Assembly (NCBI GenBank): GCA_029204045.2
Contig: CM055067.1
Coordinates: 31,136,838-31,200,837 of the forward strand
Direction of reading: 5' to 3'
DNA from: Tillandsia leiboldiana
Taxonomy: Eukaryota > Streptophyta > Magnoliopsida > Poales > Bromeliaceae
Length of the DNA: 64,000 nt
This document shows positions 1-11,304 of this stretch, piece by piece (the stretch's first letter is position 1; each line of letters begins with the position of its first letter). The notes under the pieces are model-generated. The model saw only the letters and a list, made by a program, of their open reading frames with translations. It was not told where the DNA came from and made no database searches. The position numbers and the translations under genes are program-made.

Positions 1-110
1 AGTCTAGAGTCTGTTTTTAGGAGTTTATCTCTTGTATTCATTTTTATTTGGATCTTACTTGTAAATTTTTGTTGTATGGTGATAGCAACAAAAATATCTT
101 TTAGAATTTT
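1..110. other. Left flank, unassigned AT-rich sequence
   Basis: AT-rich sequence before the first LTR. I see no coding potential, repeat or primer/polypurine signal in it. It may be the insertion target of LTR A or the end of another element; there is no purine tract before position 111, so it does not look like the internal 3' end of A's own element. Confidence 0.4.
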
Positions 111-668
111 TGTGAGGACCTGGATCCCCACGACGAGATTACTGGTTGACCAGCAGCTCCTGGAGGCCTATGTGGCGCGTCGGCGGTGTTTGTCCACCAA
201 TTGGACACTCGGGATGGACTCAGAGTGTTTAATGGATCACGAGAGTAGTCAGATGACCCGTCGAATGCTTAGAAGGGGTTTCCCAATGGATATTAAAATT
301 GGGCTCAGCGCAAAGTTTGGACAAAAGAACATCTTTCCGGATGCCTTCGGCAATTTTTAGAGTTGGAATTTGGCAAATCAGACTTCGGATTTGGATTCAG
401 CGCGCGAAAACGATGAAATGGACAATTCACTTGCATTTTTCGGAGCCCGGATGACGCGCACGATTTTCGAGTCAGCTTGGTACTGTTCCGGCACCGGCGG
501 GTAGCGGCGGCAGCGGCGGAGCACGGCAGCGCAGGCTCGGGCAAGCGCAGGCGCGGCGGCGGGCAAGCGCGGGCAGCGCGCGGGCGCGGGCAGTGCGCGG
601 GCGCGAGCAACGCGCGGGCAGGCGGGCGGGCAGGTGTGCGGTCCACCGCGGAGGCGTGCACCCGGGAT

Positions 669-932
669 GGGACACGTGGCGGCTCCCGGTTGGCCGGCGC
701 AGCAGGCGCGGTCCACGGAAAAAGACGCGGGTGTACGGTGGACCGGAGGGTGACACGTGGCAGCATGTGGTTGGTGCGGTGTTGTGCGCCGGGTCCACGG
801 AGCGGGAGCGGGTTGCCTCGGGGCGCGTGCGTACAGGGATGGCAGGCGGCGGCACAGTCGCGCACATGGGCGCGCGTTGACGGATTTCCCGCGCTGGACG
901 CGCCACGTGTCGACGCTTCGTTGGGCCACGTG
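669..932 (+). promoter_or_regulatory. G-box/ABRE cluster in U3 of LTR A
   Basis: Four CACGTG cores lie in this stretch (near 673, 754, 903 and 925), two in the context GACACGTGGC. The hexamer is the plant G-box, and CACGTGGC is the core of ABA-responsive elements bound by bZIP factors. The same arrangement recurs in LTRs B, E, F and T. Activity is inferred. Confidence 0.5.
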
Positions 933-1106
933 TCGCAAGGTGAAAGGCGGGCTTCACTGTTGGCTGTTGAGCGGGCGACGTGGAGGCCCGACAGGAATTC
1001 GGGCCCGCACAGTGTTGGGCCGGGCCCAACACTGTAGCGGCCCGGAAGGAGCGGGCGCCCGAAAACAGGGACATGGAGGGAATTAACTCAAAAGATTTTT
1101 CCAGCC

Positions 1107-1114
1107 TATAAAAG
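1107..1114 (+). promoter_or_regulatory. TATA box of LTR A (TATAAAAG)
   Basis: TATAAAAG follows the GC-rich U3 and precedes a pyrimidine-rich stretch, at the same place as TATAAATA in LTRs B and C. It would set the U3/R boundary about 30 bp downstream. Confidence 0.7.
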
Positions 1115-2715
1115 CCCCTGTTCCAGCCCTGTTATCTTCTTCTCCGCGCGGATTTTGGCAGAGCAACCTTCAGCAACTTTCCTCCTCTCCCTGTGCTGCA
1201 TCCATCTGCAGAGTTTGGAGATTTTATGTGGCACGCTTCCCAAGATTTCTATTTTTACGGCGCGGCGCGACGCACGTCCATTTGTGTTCCCCTTCGTCGC
1301 ATTTCGGTGCACGAGCTCCCTCGGCCTACTCCGACCTCCGTTTCAGGCGATTCTTGCGCCGATGGATCCGCGACAAACAGAGCTACGATCTTGGTATTTT
1401 CTGCTTCCCCTAGTTTCACGCTTTTTGAGGAGTTTTTCCTTGCTTACTGGGACCCCTTTTTCTGATGGAATTTCTGGACAGCGACACATTGCCGGATTTT
1501 TATCTCCGCAACCGGATATCGGATGGAGACGTGCCTATACACTTTTTTCATTTACTCGACCCGAGGATTATCACCGTATTTTTATTGGATTTTTCTGAGG
1601 CTTGCCCGGAGGTAGATTTTTCTCCCTTTATATGTGCATGGAAATACAGATGTATGGTTGTGTGTTTGTGAGCGCCCTGTGTTGTGGAATTTGTAACTCG
1701 GCCTACGGGGCTCAGAATTTGAGGTGCAGGTACTCGTTTCGAAGGTATCGACGCGAGGAACGCGATAGTATTTTTGTTGAATTTTCTGAGTCCATTCTGC
1801 AGGTGGAAATTTCACATCTTTGAGGCTGTTTCCACAGATTGTGTATACTTGGAATATTTTTGGATTAAGTGTAACGTTGAACCTTATTGTTGTACCCAGG
1901 GGTGTTTGCAAGTGTTGCTGGACCCGTTGGATCTGAAGACTCTGATTTCGGGGTACTTTTAGCTGTTTGGAGCCGAGGCTTTCGCGACATGTACCGAGGA
2001 TGCAGTTTCGGGAGAATTTGGACTGTGAGCGTCTGCGCTCTTCGCCGACCCCAGGTTTGCCTTGGATTGAGCACTTTAGGTGGGTAAGCTTAATATTGAC
2101 AAGGTTTTATATTCTGGTGAATGTAAGTATACTTGTGGGGATGTCGCCCCTCTATGACTGATAGCAGGCATAATTGATGTACAACCGATATGAGCGAGAG
2201 GTAAGCAAGGAATGGCCTACTTGGGTGAGATTGATATACCATAGTAGGAATACTTTAGCATGCTTTGCTAATATATGTTACACCCACTTTTATCGTTTCC
2301 GAGGACAAAAGCATGATTGTTTGGACATGTAGCTAGGCCATCTTATACTGCTGCACTACATATTGGAACTTGACTTAGTAGAAACCATGCGTTTCCTTTC
2401 TCCTTCTTTGTTAGTCAAGTGGTCAGTGTGGCTCGGGTTCGAGCAGGGGTTCTGGGTAGTGTAGTCAGGACTTGGTGTCTGGGACATGTTGGATTAGTTG
2501 TGAGGCTTTGCGGCAACCGCGGATATTGGGCGGTTGACCGGATATTTATTTATGCACCAGATTGGGTATCTGATTTCTCTAGTGGATAGAGTTTCCTACT
2601 ACTTGAGTACTTTTGCATCTGATTGAGGACCGAGGCTTTCTTTAGTGGTTGGGCTTTCCCACTTAGATCAGTGTCATGATCCAGTCCTGCTGATTTATTC
2701 TACTATGATACTTGT

Positions 2716-2960
2716 TACTCTGAGTCCTTGAGACTCCTATCCCCTATCGGTGTTATGCATTGGCCCGCATACCCGATTTGGCAGGCATAGAGTGTGCGAT
2801 ATACATACTCTGAGTCCTTGAGACTCTTATCCCTTATCGGTGTTATGCATTGGCCAGCATACCCGATTCGTCAAGCACCTTTGAGTCCTTGAGACTCCTA
2901 TCCCCTATCAGTGTTATGCGTTGGCCCGCATACCCGATTTGGTAGGCACAGGAGGCAGTA
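2716..2960 (+). repeat. Three-copy direct repeat in LTR A
   Basis: A module of about 80-110 bp (GAGTCCTTGAGACTC ... CCCGATTTGGCAGGCATA) occurs three times in a row. LTR B has it once, and LTRs T and G have it in reverse orientation. The module contains TGGCAGGCATA, which resembles the unit of the minisatellite starting 40 bp downstream and may be its seed. Confidence 0.7.
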
Positions 2961-3001
2961 CCAGTTTTACTAGTGGCACTAGGTTGGGGTCATTACAGGC
3001 T

Positions 3002-3299
3002 TAGCAGGCATAGTAGGCATAGCAGGCATGGCAGGCATAGTAGGCATGGTAGGCATAGCAGGTATAGCAGGCATGGCAGGCATGGCAGGCATAGTAGGCA
3101 TAGCAGGTATGGCATGCATGGCAGGCATAGCAGGCATGGCAGGCATGGCAGGCATAGTAGGCATAGCAGGCATAGCAGGCATGGCAGGCATGGCAGGCAT
3201 GGCAGGCATAGCAGGCATGGCAGGCATGGCAGGCATAGCAGGCCTGGCAGGCATGGCAGGCATAGTAGGCATGGCAGGCATAGTAGGCATGGCAGGCAG
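3002..3299 (+). repeat. 9-bp minisatellite (GGCATAGCA type) in LTR A
   Basis: About 33 tandem copies of GGCAT(A/G)(G)(C/T)A-like 9-mers. Because 9 is a multiple of three and the unit lacks stop codons, several frames stay open, giving apparent proteins of Gly/Met/Ala, Arg/His or Met/Pro repeats. These are artefacts. LTR B has an unrelated-length array of the same motif at the same place. Confidence 0.9.
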
Positions 3300-4605
3300 T
3301 GCCAGTGATTACTGGTCTATCGATTGGGTCGATTGTGCACTTCTTGTGCTAGTGGTTGCATACCATTTTTTGGTTCTCCCCTTTTTAGCATTTAGATAGA
3401 GGCTTGGTAGCTGTTGAGAGTCTCCAGCTTCCTTATTTCGGTCTTTACGGCTTTGGTTAATTTTTGTCTCTTGAGGACTTAGTGGGCAGACCGTCAGGTT
3501 TGGAGGTGGTACCCACTGAGAACTCCCTTTTTGGTGTTGTTCTCACACCCTCTGGGGGTTTTCCCTCTCCTTTTTTCCTTCCTCTCCTTTGTTTTGCAGA
3601 GTCTTAGCGGGTGTTGCTGATTCTGCGGTTGTTGATCGAGGCGAGAGAGTCGCGAGCTAGATCCCTACCCGTCGTTGGAGAGTAGCGGTACCCCCCCCTT
3701 CAGAGGAGATCTTCTTTAGATTAGTTATTTTATTTTTCTCATTTGAGAGACTGTTGTAGTGAGGATATATTATGTATCGAGAGACTATACACTGATGTAT
3801 TTATTGGAGATACCTCCCGGTTGAGTTTAGAGCTTGTATATGAGGATATTGTATTATTATTTTTGGGAGACGGACTTGTTGTATTATTTCCAGTTGTACA
3901 GTGATTGATTCTACTTATATAGCAGATTTTCATTTATAGCTCTGATATATGTTGGCTGTAGTACTTTTCTTGCAGGTAGGACGCTTCGCCTATGCGGGGT
4001 TTGGCGTTGGTGGCGGATCTGTTGGCGAGCCCGGGTCGCAGTTTCGACCCCGGGGTGTGAGGACCTGGATCCCCACGACGAGATTACTGGATCATCTACA
4101 GCTCCTGGAGGCCTATGTGGCGTGTTGGTGGGATTTGTGCCCCAATTGGACATTAGTGTTGGGCTCAGTGTGTTAGATGGATCACGTGGGTGTTTGGCGG
4201 ACTCCGTCGGAGTTCCAGAAGTGGTTTCGCGCGCCAAGGATATTTAAATTGGACTCAGTGCGAAGTTTGGACCAAGGATTACCTTTCCGGATGCCTTCGG
4301 CAAATTTTGGAGTTGGAATTTGGCGAAATGGACATCAAATTCGGATTCAGCGCGCGAAAACGGTTAAAACGGACTACCCACTTGTCATTTTTGAGCACCG
4401 GACACTGTTCACGCCGGAACAGTGTTTCCGGCGGCGGCGGCAGCGGCGGAGCGGCCGCAGGCAGCGCGGCGGACGGAGGCGCGGGCCGCCCGGTCCACGC
4501 GGCAGGCGTGCACCGGGGGCGGGACGCGTGGCGGCTCAGGAGTGGGCCGGCCCGCGGGGCGCGGTCCACGGAGAGTGCGGGGCGCATGGTGCACCGGGGG
4601 ATGGA

Positions 4606-4899
4606 CACGTGGCATCATCCTAGAGGAGGGTTCACGGCGGTTGGTCTACGCAGTATTCGGGATGGCTCATGGTTTACGGTGCACCGGGCTTGGACACGTG
4701 GCAGGTTTGCATTGGTTCGGTCCACAGGATTTCGTGCACCGGGTTCACTGGAAAGTGGCCTGACACGTGGCGTTCCCCGATTGGTGGGGCTACTGTGCGC
4801 GGCAGGGTGGCAGGCGGCGGCGTCAGGCGCACGTGGGCGCGGTCGGGCGGCTTCCCGCGCTTGGGGAGGACACGTGTCGGCGTCTGGGGGCGCCACGTG
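4606..4899 (+). promoter_or_regulatory. G-box/ABRE array in U3 of LTR B
   Basis: CACGTG occurs at 4606, 4695, 4764, 4871 and 4894. The first three read GACACGTGGC, an ABRE-like context, and alternate with GGTCCAC motifs. The array ends about 190 bp upstream of the TATA box, a usual enhancer position. Repeated at equivalent places in LTRs A, C, F and E. Confidence 0.5.
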
Positions 4900-5083
4900 T
4901 CGCGCGGGGAGCGGCTGGTGTTGCTGTCGCCTGTTTGGCGGATGACGTGGAGGCCCAGGGGACTTCCGGGCTGCTACAGTGCGCGCCTTTGGGGATTTTC
5001 GGGCTGCTACAGTACGCGCCCGAAAGTGGCATGCGCCCGGAAATGGGGACCTGGCCGGTATTTTCCCATTTGTTTCTGCAGCC

Positions 5084-5091
5084 TATAAATA
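5084..5091 (+). promoter_or_regulatory. TATA box of LTR B (TATAAATA)
   Basis: TATAAATA sits between GC-rich U3 and a CT-rich leader (CTCTCTTCTTCTCC). It is conserved in LTR C (12361). Confidence 0.75.
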
Positions 5092-6013
5092 GCGATCCGA
5101 GCTCTCTTCTTCTCCCTTTTTCCACCATTTCCGAGCCTCTTCTCGCCGGGGTGCCTTCAGCAAAGTTGATCCTCGTGTTTGGCTGCATCTTTCTGCAAAG
5201 TTTGGGATTTTTGGTGGCACGCATCCCGAGGTTACCATTTTTACGGCACGGCGCGACGCTCGTTCGTTTGTGTTCTTCTTCGTCGCATTTCGGTGCGAGG
5301 ACTCCCCCGGCTTACTCCGACCTCCGAATGAGGCGATTCTTGCGCCGTTGGCTTCACGACAGGTAGGGCTATGTTTCCCATGTTTACTGGTTTTTCCCAT
5401 TCCGAGCTTTTCATGGGTCTTTCGGATCATCTTGTAACCCCTTTTTCTAGGCGGAGTTTTGGGACAGCGGTGCGGTATTTTGGCGATATCTTCGCGCACA
5501 GGCCTCGGATTGGGGCGATTCAAGAGGCGATTTGCATCTACACATCACGAGGAATATGCCCAAATTTTCTTGGAATTTTCTGAATAATTCTCGAAGGTGA
5601 AGATTATCCGTGAACAGTATTTGTTGCTACAGTTTTTGAGTGTAGTTTGATTCGGGGTGGTTCCCTTGTCCGAATTGTTTCTCAGTGTAGGAAGCTCGGA
5701 ATTGGACATGCAGGTACTCGTTTCGAAGGTACCGACGCGAGGATTACTGTGGTATTTTTATTGGATTTTTCTGGGCACTTGCAGCAGGTGAAATATGCGC
5801 GGCTTTGGGACTGATTTTCAGATTGTGTATGTTTGGTTGATTTTGGAATAAGAGTGTAATGTTGAGCGTTATTGTTGTGCTCAGGGGTGTTTTCAGCTGT
5901 TTGAAGCCGAGGCTTCCGCGACTTGTACCGTGGGTGTTATGTTGGCAGATTTTGGACCGCGGGCGTCTACCCTCTTCACCGACTCCAGGTTTGCCTTGGA
6001 TTGAGCACTTCAG

Positions 6014-7507
6014 GTGGGTACGCTTAATTTAATAACTGTATAAGGTTTTTATACCATGGTGAATGTAAGTGCACATGTGGGGTTATCATCCCTCTATGAT
6101 CGATAACAGGCGTATTTGACGTGCAACCGATATGAGCGAGAGGTAAGCAAGGAATGGCCCACTTGGGTGAGATTGGTATACCATAGTAGGAATGTTTTAG
6201 CATGCTTTACTATTTTATGCTTCACCCACTTTTATTATTTCTGAGAACAAAGCATGCGTGCATGGACATGTAGTTAGGCCATCTTTTACCGCTGCACTAC
6301 TTTTGGAACTTGACTTAGGAGAAACCATGTTATCCTTTTCTCCTTCTTTGTTAGTCAGGTGGTCTGTGTTGCTCAGGATCGAGCAGGGGTTCTGGGTAGT
6401 GTAGTCGGGACTTGGTGTCTGGGACAGGTTGGATTAGTTGTGGGGCTTTGCGGCAACCGCGGATATTGGGCGGTTGACCGGATATTTATTTATGCACCAG
6501 ATTGGGTATCCGATTTCTCTAGTGGATGGGTTTTCCCACTTTGATCAGAGTCATGATCCAGTCCTGCTGATTGAGATACTTTACTCGTGTGGGTCGCTCC
6601 CCTCGAGTGCCACTCCGGAGTGCGCGGCAGACAGACTTTGAGTCCTTGAGACTCCCTTGCTTCGGTGTTATGCGTAGGCTGGCATACCCGTCGCGGCAGG
6701 CAGAGCAGGCAGTACCAGTGTCTACTGGTGGCATTAGATTGGGCTTATTACAGACTTTTGCTTTTTAGTTGCGCTCGTGTCGGGGGGACCGAGTGGAGTC
6801 TAGTGGCGGTGTTTGGACCAGTGCTAGTGTTGTTGGGAACCGTTTTGGGGTACGGTGGTTCCAAGGTCATTGTGAGTTGTTGACCGTTGTAAGGCAGGCA
6901 TAGTAGGCAGGCAGGCAGAGCAGGCATAGGCAGGCATGGCAGGCAGGCAGGCATAGCAGGTGTAGGCAGGCATAGGCAGGCATGGCAGGCAGGCAGGCAT
7001 AGCAGGGTGTAGGCAGGCATAGGCAGGCATGGCAGGCAGGCAGGCATAGCAGGTGTAGGCAGGCATAGGCAGGCATAGCGGGCATAGTAGGCAGGCAGGC
7101 AGAGCAGGCATAGGCAGGCATGGCAGGCAGGCAGGCATAGCAGGTGTAGGCAGGCATAGGCAGGCATGGCAGGCAGGCAGGCATAGCAGGTGTAGGCAGG
7201 CATAGGCAGGCATGGCAGGCAGGCAGGCATAGCAGGTGTAGGCAGGCATAGGCAGGCATAGCGGGCATAATAGGCAGGCAGGGCAGGCATAGCAGTCATA
7301 GCAAGCTTAGTGGCTTGATAGCTGTTGAAAGGGTCCAGCTTCTTTTATCAGTCTTCACGGCTTTGGTTAGTTTTTGTCTCTTGAGGACTTGGTGGGCAGA
7401 CCGTCGGGTCTGGCGGTGGTACCCACTGAGAACTCCCTTTTTGGTGTAGTTCTCACACCCTTTGGGGGTTTTCCCCCTCTTTTCCTCTCCTCTCCTTTGT
7501 TTTGCAG
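6014..7507 (+). other. Predicted leader intron in LTR B
   Basis: Donor-like CAG|GTGGGT at 6011 and acceptor-like pyrimidine tract with TTTTGCAG|AGTC at 7507 enclose 1.49 kb of T-rich sequence that includes the minisatellite. Positions match LTR A. Inferred from motif conservation only. Confidence 0.4.
6889..7300 (+). repeat. Higher-order GGCAGGCAT minisatellite in LTR B
   Basis: Built from the same GGCAGGCATA(G) motif as LTR A's array but organised in a longer unit of roughly 50 bp that includes GCAGGTGTAGGC, repeated four to five times with a duplicated block. Apparent Met/Pro/Ala/Cys-rich open frames on the minus strand are artefacts of the repeat. Confidence 0.9.
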
Positions 7508-7969
7508 AGTCTTAGCAGGTGTTGCCGACTCTGTGGTTGTTGATCGTGGCGTGGGAGTCGCGAGCTAGATCCCTACACGGCGTTGGAGAGTAGCGGTACC
7601 CTTCTGTGGAGATCATCAGTAGATTAGCTGTTTCTTTTTCCTCTTTTGAGAGACTTTTGTAGTGAGGATATTTTGTATTGAGAGACTGTACACTGTTGTA
7701 TATATTGGAGTTACCTCCCGGTTGGGTTTAGAGCTTGTACTCGAGGATTTGTATTATTATTATTTTTGGGAGGCAGACAGTGTTGTTTATTTCCGGTTGT
7801 ACAGTGATTGATTTTAGTTACAGCAGATTTTTATTTACAGCTCTGATATCTGTTAGCTGTAGCACTTTTCTTGCAGGTAGAACGCTTCGCCTATGCAGGT
7901 TGGCATAGGTGGCGGATCTGTTGGCGGGCCCGGGTCGCAGTTTCGACCCTGGGGCGTGACAGATTAGAG

Positions 7970-7981
7970 TGGTATCAGAGC
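7970..7981 (+). other. Primer-binding site, tRNA-iMet
   Basis: TGGTATCAGAGC, eight bases after the LTR end. Complementary to the 3' end of plant initiator Met-tRNA, the usual primer of Tekay-like elements. The following bases (CTAGGTTGTAGGTC) partly extend the complementarity. Confidence 0.9.
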
Positions 7982-8136
7982 CTAGGTTGTAGGTCATGGT
8001 GGACTTAGAAACCCTAGGCTTTTGGTTTGACCCTTGGTTGACTTTGTGAGAGTCGTGATTTGCGAAAGTCCTGATTGAGTTTTATACCTCTCCCGAGGGA
8101 CGGGAGGAGTGATTGGCATGTTTATTCTCCTAAGTG

Positions 8137-8162
8137 ATTATGTTGGCTGCAGACAACATAAT
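8137..8162 (+). ncRNA. Leader hairpin with palindromic loop (dimerisation-like)
   Basis: Nine-base-pair perfect stem ATTATGTTG / CAACATAAT closing an 8-nt loop GCTGCAGA that contains the palindrome CTGCAG. It lies 175 nt after the LTR end, between primer site and gag. The same hairpin occurs at the same distance in elements E and T. Position and self-complementary loop resemble retroviral dimerisation initiation sites; function is inferred. Confidence 0.5.
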
Positions 8163-11100
8163 GCTGTGGAACGGGTGACATGCTTTAGACTTTCGCTGGA
8201 TTGGGTCGAGTGTTGTTGTGTTCTGTTTTGTTGTTTCGTCGTGGCGAGCGGTGTCTCCCCGACGCTGGGTTTTGACCCGTGTGCATCCTGTCATAGTAGT
8301 TGAGCTTGAGCAGTTGGTTTTGGGCCGGATACCCGGATCGAGGTCAGAGAACCCCGGACCCAGATGACAGGATTGTCTGAGGCTTGTCAGCGGCAGAGTG
8401 AGCAGCTGGTCTTGGTGACACAGTTGTCGGAGCATTGAGTAGCCCCTCTGTGCCAATGTTTAGTGTCGAGGCACCGAGGCAGGGTGGATGGTTGACAGCT
8501 GGTGAGCTGTGGGACATGATCGACCTCTTGAGCCATGTTTGGCAGATGAACCACCCCGACTCGTAAGATTGAGTTTAGAGCCCTTGGAGGCAGAGTCGCG
8601 GCTGGTGGTGATGGAGTGATTAATTGAGAGCCTCCCTGTGTTTGTAAGTGTATGCAGTTGTTGAACTGCGCGCTCCAGATTCGAGGGACGAGGCGCATAG
8701 GATATATGAGACTGGGAGTGGATTGCGCCAGGGCACCTTTCTGTTATTCAGTCCCTCCATTGTAGATTTAGACGCCTCGATGGAGCAGGCACAGTGTATG
8801 GAGCGCGGCATTGCAGTTCCTTGGATAGGGATCTGCCGCCAGAGGTGAGTTCTGGATTTTGGCGCTTGGCGCCGGATGATGGAGGACAGATCGGCCGGCA
8901 GGGGCATGACTAATTTTCTTTTCTTGGATGACGAATTCCCGAGATGTCAGAGGACGAGTGGACCCCGGAGGCGACATCAGTATTTTATCAGAGCGGCGCA
9001 GCGATAGCGTGGATTTGTTATCTGCGGAGGACCTTATTCGTCGCCTCATTGTGATCAGAGACAGAGGTCGTGCTTCCTAGTGATAGCCCTGATTTTCAGG
9101 CAGATTGAGCGACAACCACTTGCTTTGAGCGGATGAATCTGTGCCGCCCGGTTGGAGGGCGCCACGGTAGTGGATTGAGTGTCGCAGGTGGGATTTCACC
9201 ACGGTAGTCGGAGTTAGAGCATGTTCCACTCTTACATGGGTTAGAGGTGGATTTGTTACCACGTGCACTAGAGGTACAGGTTCCTGTTGTTGTTGTGCAC
9301 GTGAAGAAGGCTTTGGATCATGTCTTGTGCGCCGAGACCGCGAGTTACCGGCAGAATTATTGGGAATTATAGCAATTAGGTGTTTTGACCTTATGCTTGT
9401 GATTGTTGGGCACTATGCCACAGGATGTTCGACTGCGGCAAAAGGGGACGTGATCTTCGGCAAGACAGGCAATTGGAGGCTTGCTCGTGGAGGTTGTTAG
9501 AGCACTTTGGTTTAGCGACCGGATGAGAGGTGCTTACGGCGGCACCGGGACTCAGGGATATCTCTGTTGCCCACGAGACTCCGGGTGTGATTTCACCTTA
9601 GTTGTTGGTAATGCCGCCGGTTAGGGAGATAGAGATTGTGTTTGACGTGGTTTGAGGGACCGCACCACCCTGGACAGCACCTCATTGGATATCGCCGGTA
9701 GGGCTGAGAGAGACCCGATGGCACTGCTGCAGGGGCCGATGGATCGGGGGGTCTGTTTGACCTAGTGCCACGCCGTTGGTATACGGTGGTGATGCCACAT
9801 CGTTGATACACGGATGTGAGGGTCCTTTTATGGTATCTAGGACCTTATTGATGGAGTTGTACTCCGGCTGTTGGTGTATGATCCGAGTGCCCACTTGGAG
9901 TTAGACAGCTGAGGACTTCGCCTAGGTGGCGTTGTGGACGCGGTGGGGGCATTCTGAGTTGTTAGTGAGGCCCAATGAAATGACGAATGCCCTGTGGACT
10001 TCAAGATCTGAGGAATAGTAGGTCCCAGTTGTACTTGGACGGACTGGGAGTGGTGTTTTCCGTGGATATTTTGATTTACTCCCAGAGTGACTTGGAGTAC
10101 TAGGAGCACTTTGTGGATGTTATTCTAGTTGACCGAGACCAACTTTCATTCTTGAGGTGAGAAGCTCCTAGACTTGCGGTGCCAAGAGAGCATGGCCAAT
10201 GGATAATGTGACTGGTCTTAGCGCCAATGCTAGTGTTTCCTGTGTTGGGAGATGGAATTGTGTGTTTTGGTGATGCCTCCCATGGTGGCGGTAGAGTACC
10301 GTGGGTGGATCTTCGGTCCACACTTCTTTAGTCCAACCCTGTGAGTGCTGTGGCAGGATGAAACACTGTTTTTGCAGGCAGCTTGGATTCCACAGTTGAG
10401 CCTTTCAGTACGTCCTTTATTCCCAGCTTGGATTGTTTATACCTGGGCGTAGGCCACGCCTGCTCGGCTATCAGTTTTTGATTACTCAGCATTTCCGTTC
10501 TTTACCATGTGATAGATCAGGATTTCAGCTTCAGTTTGCAGTATTCGCCATGCGGTGCCGACGGAGATTACAGCTTTCAGCATGTTGAATGGGATTTATG
10601 CGGATTGTCGTTGCTGGTTGGGATTTTTGACCGTGAGTTTGAGCATCAGCATTATGATCGCCTTTTTGCCAGTTTTCAGTCCCGTTCACTGCGGTTGGTC
10701 CCCGCTCAGGGCATCCTTTCGACCCGTGGGTCTGTTGGAGTTATGTTGGCTTGTTGAGTGTCCAACCGTGGCTTGAGATTGGATCTCTGGAGGATCCCTT
10801 TTGAGGTAGCTCGTGGTTGCGAAGGCTGCATCGAGTGGGTGATTTTTGGATCGAACGTAGACCGAGTGAAGACCCCAGCTTATTGGATCTTTTCTCATAG
10901 GATGAATCTGTGGGTATACTTGGGTCACCTTGTTGAGATTTACACCAGGATGTGTTTGGTGCGTGTGCACCGATGGTTATTCTGTTCTTCCCCAGCTTTT
11001 GATGGAGCCTCTGTGTGTTTTACGTCTCAGCTCAGGTGTGTTTTACTTTTTGGACCTCGCCGTGATTGACTTGTCTATTGAGATCTGTGATTGTTGGAGT

Positions 11101-11304
11101 ACGAGGAACGCCCGTTGCGGATTCTGGCTCGAGAGAGGAGGGAATCGCGCATCGGGCCATGCCGTACTGGGTATTGTTGTTATTGGGGAGTGATACGGGG
11201 AGCGTGTGGTGTGTGTGGGAGCTGGAGGCGTGATTGATGGATCCTACCCGTGGTATTTGTGATCCTGGGGGATTTGAGCTAGTTTCGAGGACGAAACTTT
11301 TCTT

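Larger units (their letters stand above)
2080..3599 (+). other. Predicted leader intron in LTR A
   Basis: A 5' splice-site-like AG|GTGGGT (2078) is followed, 1.5 kb on, by a long pyrimidine tract ending TTTTGCAG|AGTC (3599). Both ends are in the same places in LTR B, and the acceptor in LTR T. The region between is T-rich and holds the minisatellite, as an intron would. No transcript is available, so this is inference. A second GT (GTAAGC, 2085) could be the actual donor. Confidence 0.4.
111..4055 (+). mobile_element. LTR A, Ty3/gypsy (TGTGAGGACC family)
   Basis: Starts with TGTGAGGACCTGGATCC, identical to the starts of LTRs B (4056) and C (11317), and is collinear with B over its whole length: U3 with CACGTG motifs, TATA at 1107, GC-poor central part, minisatellite at 3002, and the family tail ending in CCCCGGGG. 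The last seven bases seen in other family members (CGTGACA) are missing, because LTR B begins directly at 4056. It has no internal region of its own in the window. About 3.9 kb is long for a plant LTR but matches B. Either A is the 5' LTR of an element that B entered seven bases before its end, or the two LTRs were joined by recombination. Confidence 0.85.
4056..7961 (+). mobile_element. LTR B, 5' LTR of element B
   Basis: Runs from TGTGAGGACC to GGGGCGTGACA and is followed by GATTAGAG and a tRNA-iMet primer site, which makes it a 5' LTR. Its first 1.1 kb matches LTR C (11317), its 3' partner, with few substitutions but many 1-2 bp indels. Promoter (TATA 5084), GC-rich leader, splice-like signals and a minisatellite are all recognisable. 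Length 3906 bp. It begins directly at the truncated end of LTR A. Confidence 0.9.

Noticed and set aside
305..1074. Overlapping Arg/Pro-rich frames at 305-1074 and equivalents at 4190-5088 and 29201-29911
   Set aside because: GC-rich U3 of LTRs; not conserved in frame between LTR copies.
6748..7300. Cys/Met/Pro/Leu-rich minus-strand proteins of 130-180 residues
   Set aside because: Translations of the GGCAGGCAT minisatellite in LTR B.
7970..7981. tRNA gene signals around TGGTATCAGAGC
   Set aside because: The sequence is the complement of a tRNA 3' end beside an LTR, i.e. a primer-binding site; no cloverleaf can be formed with the flanks.
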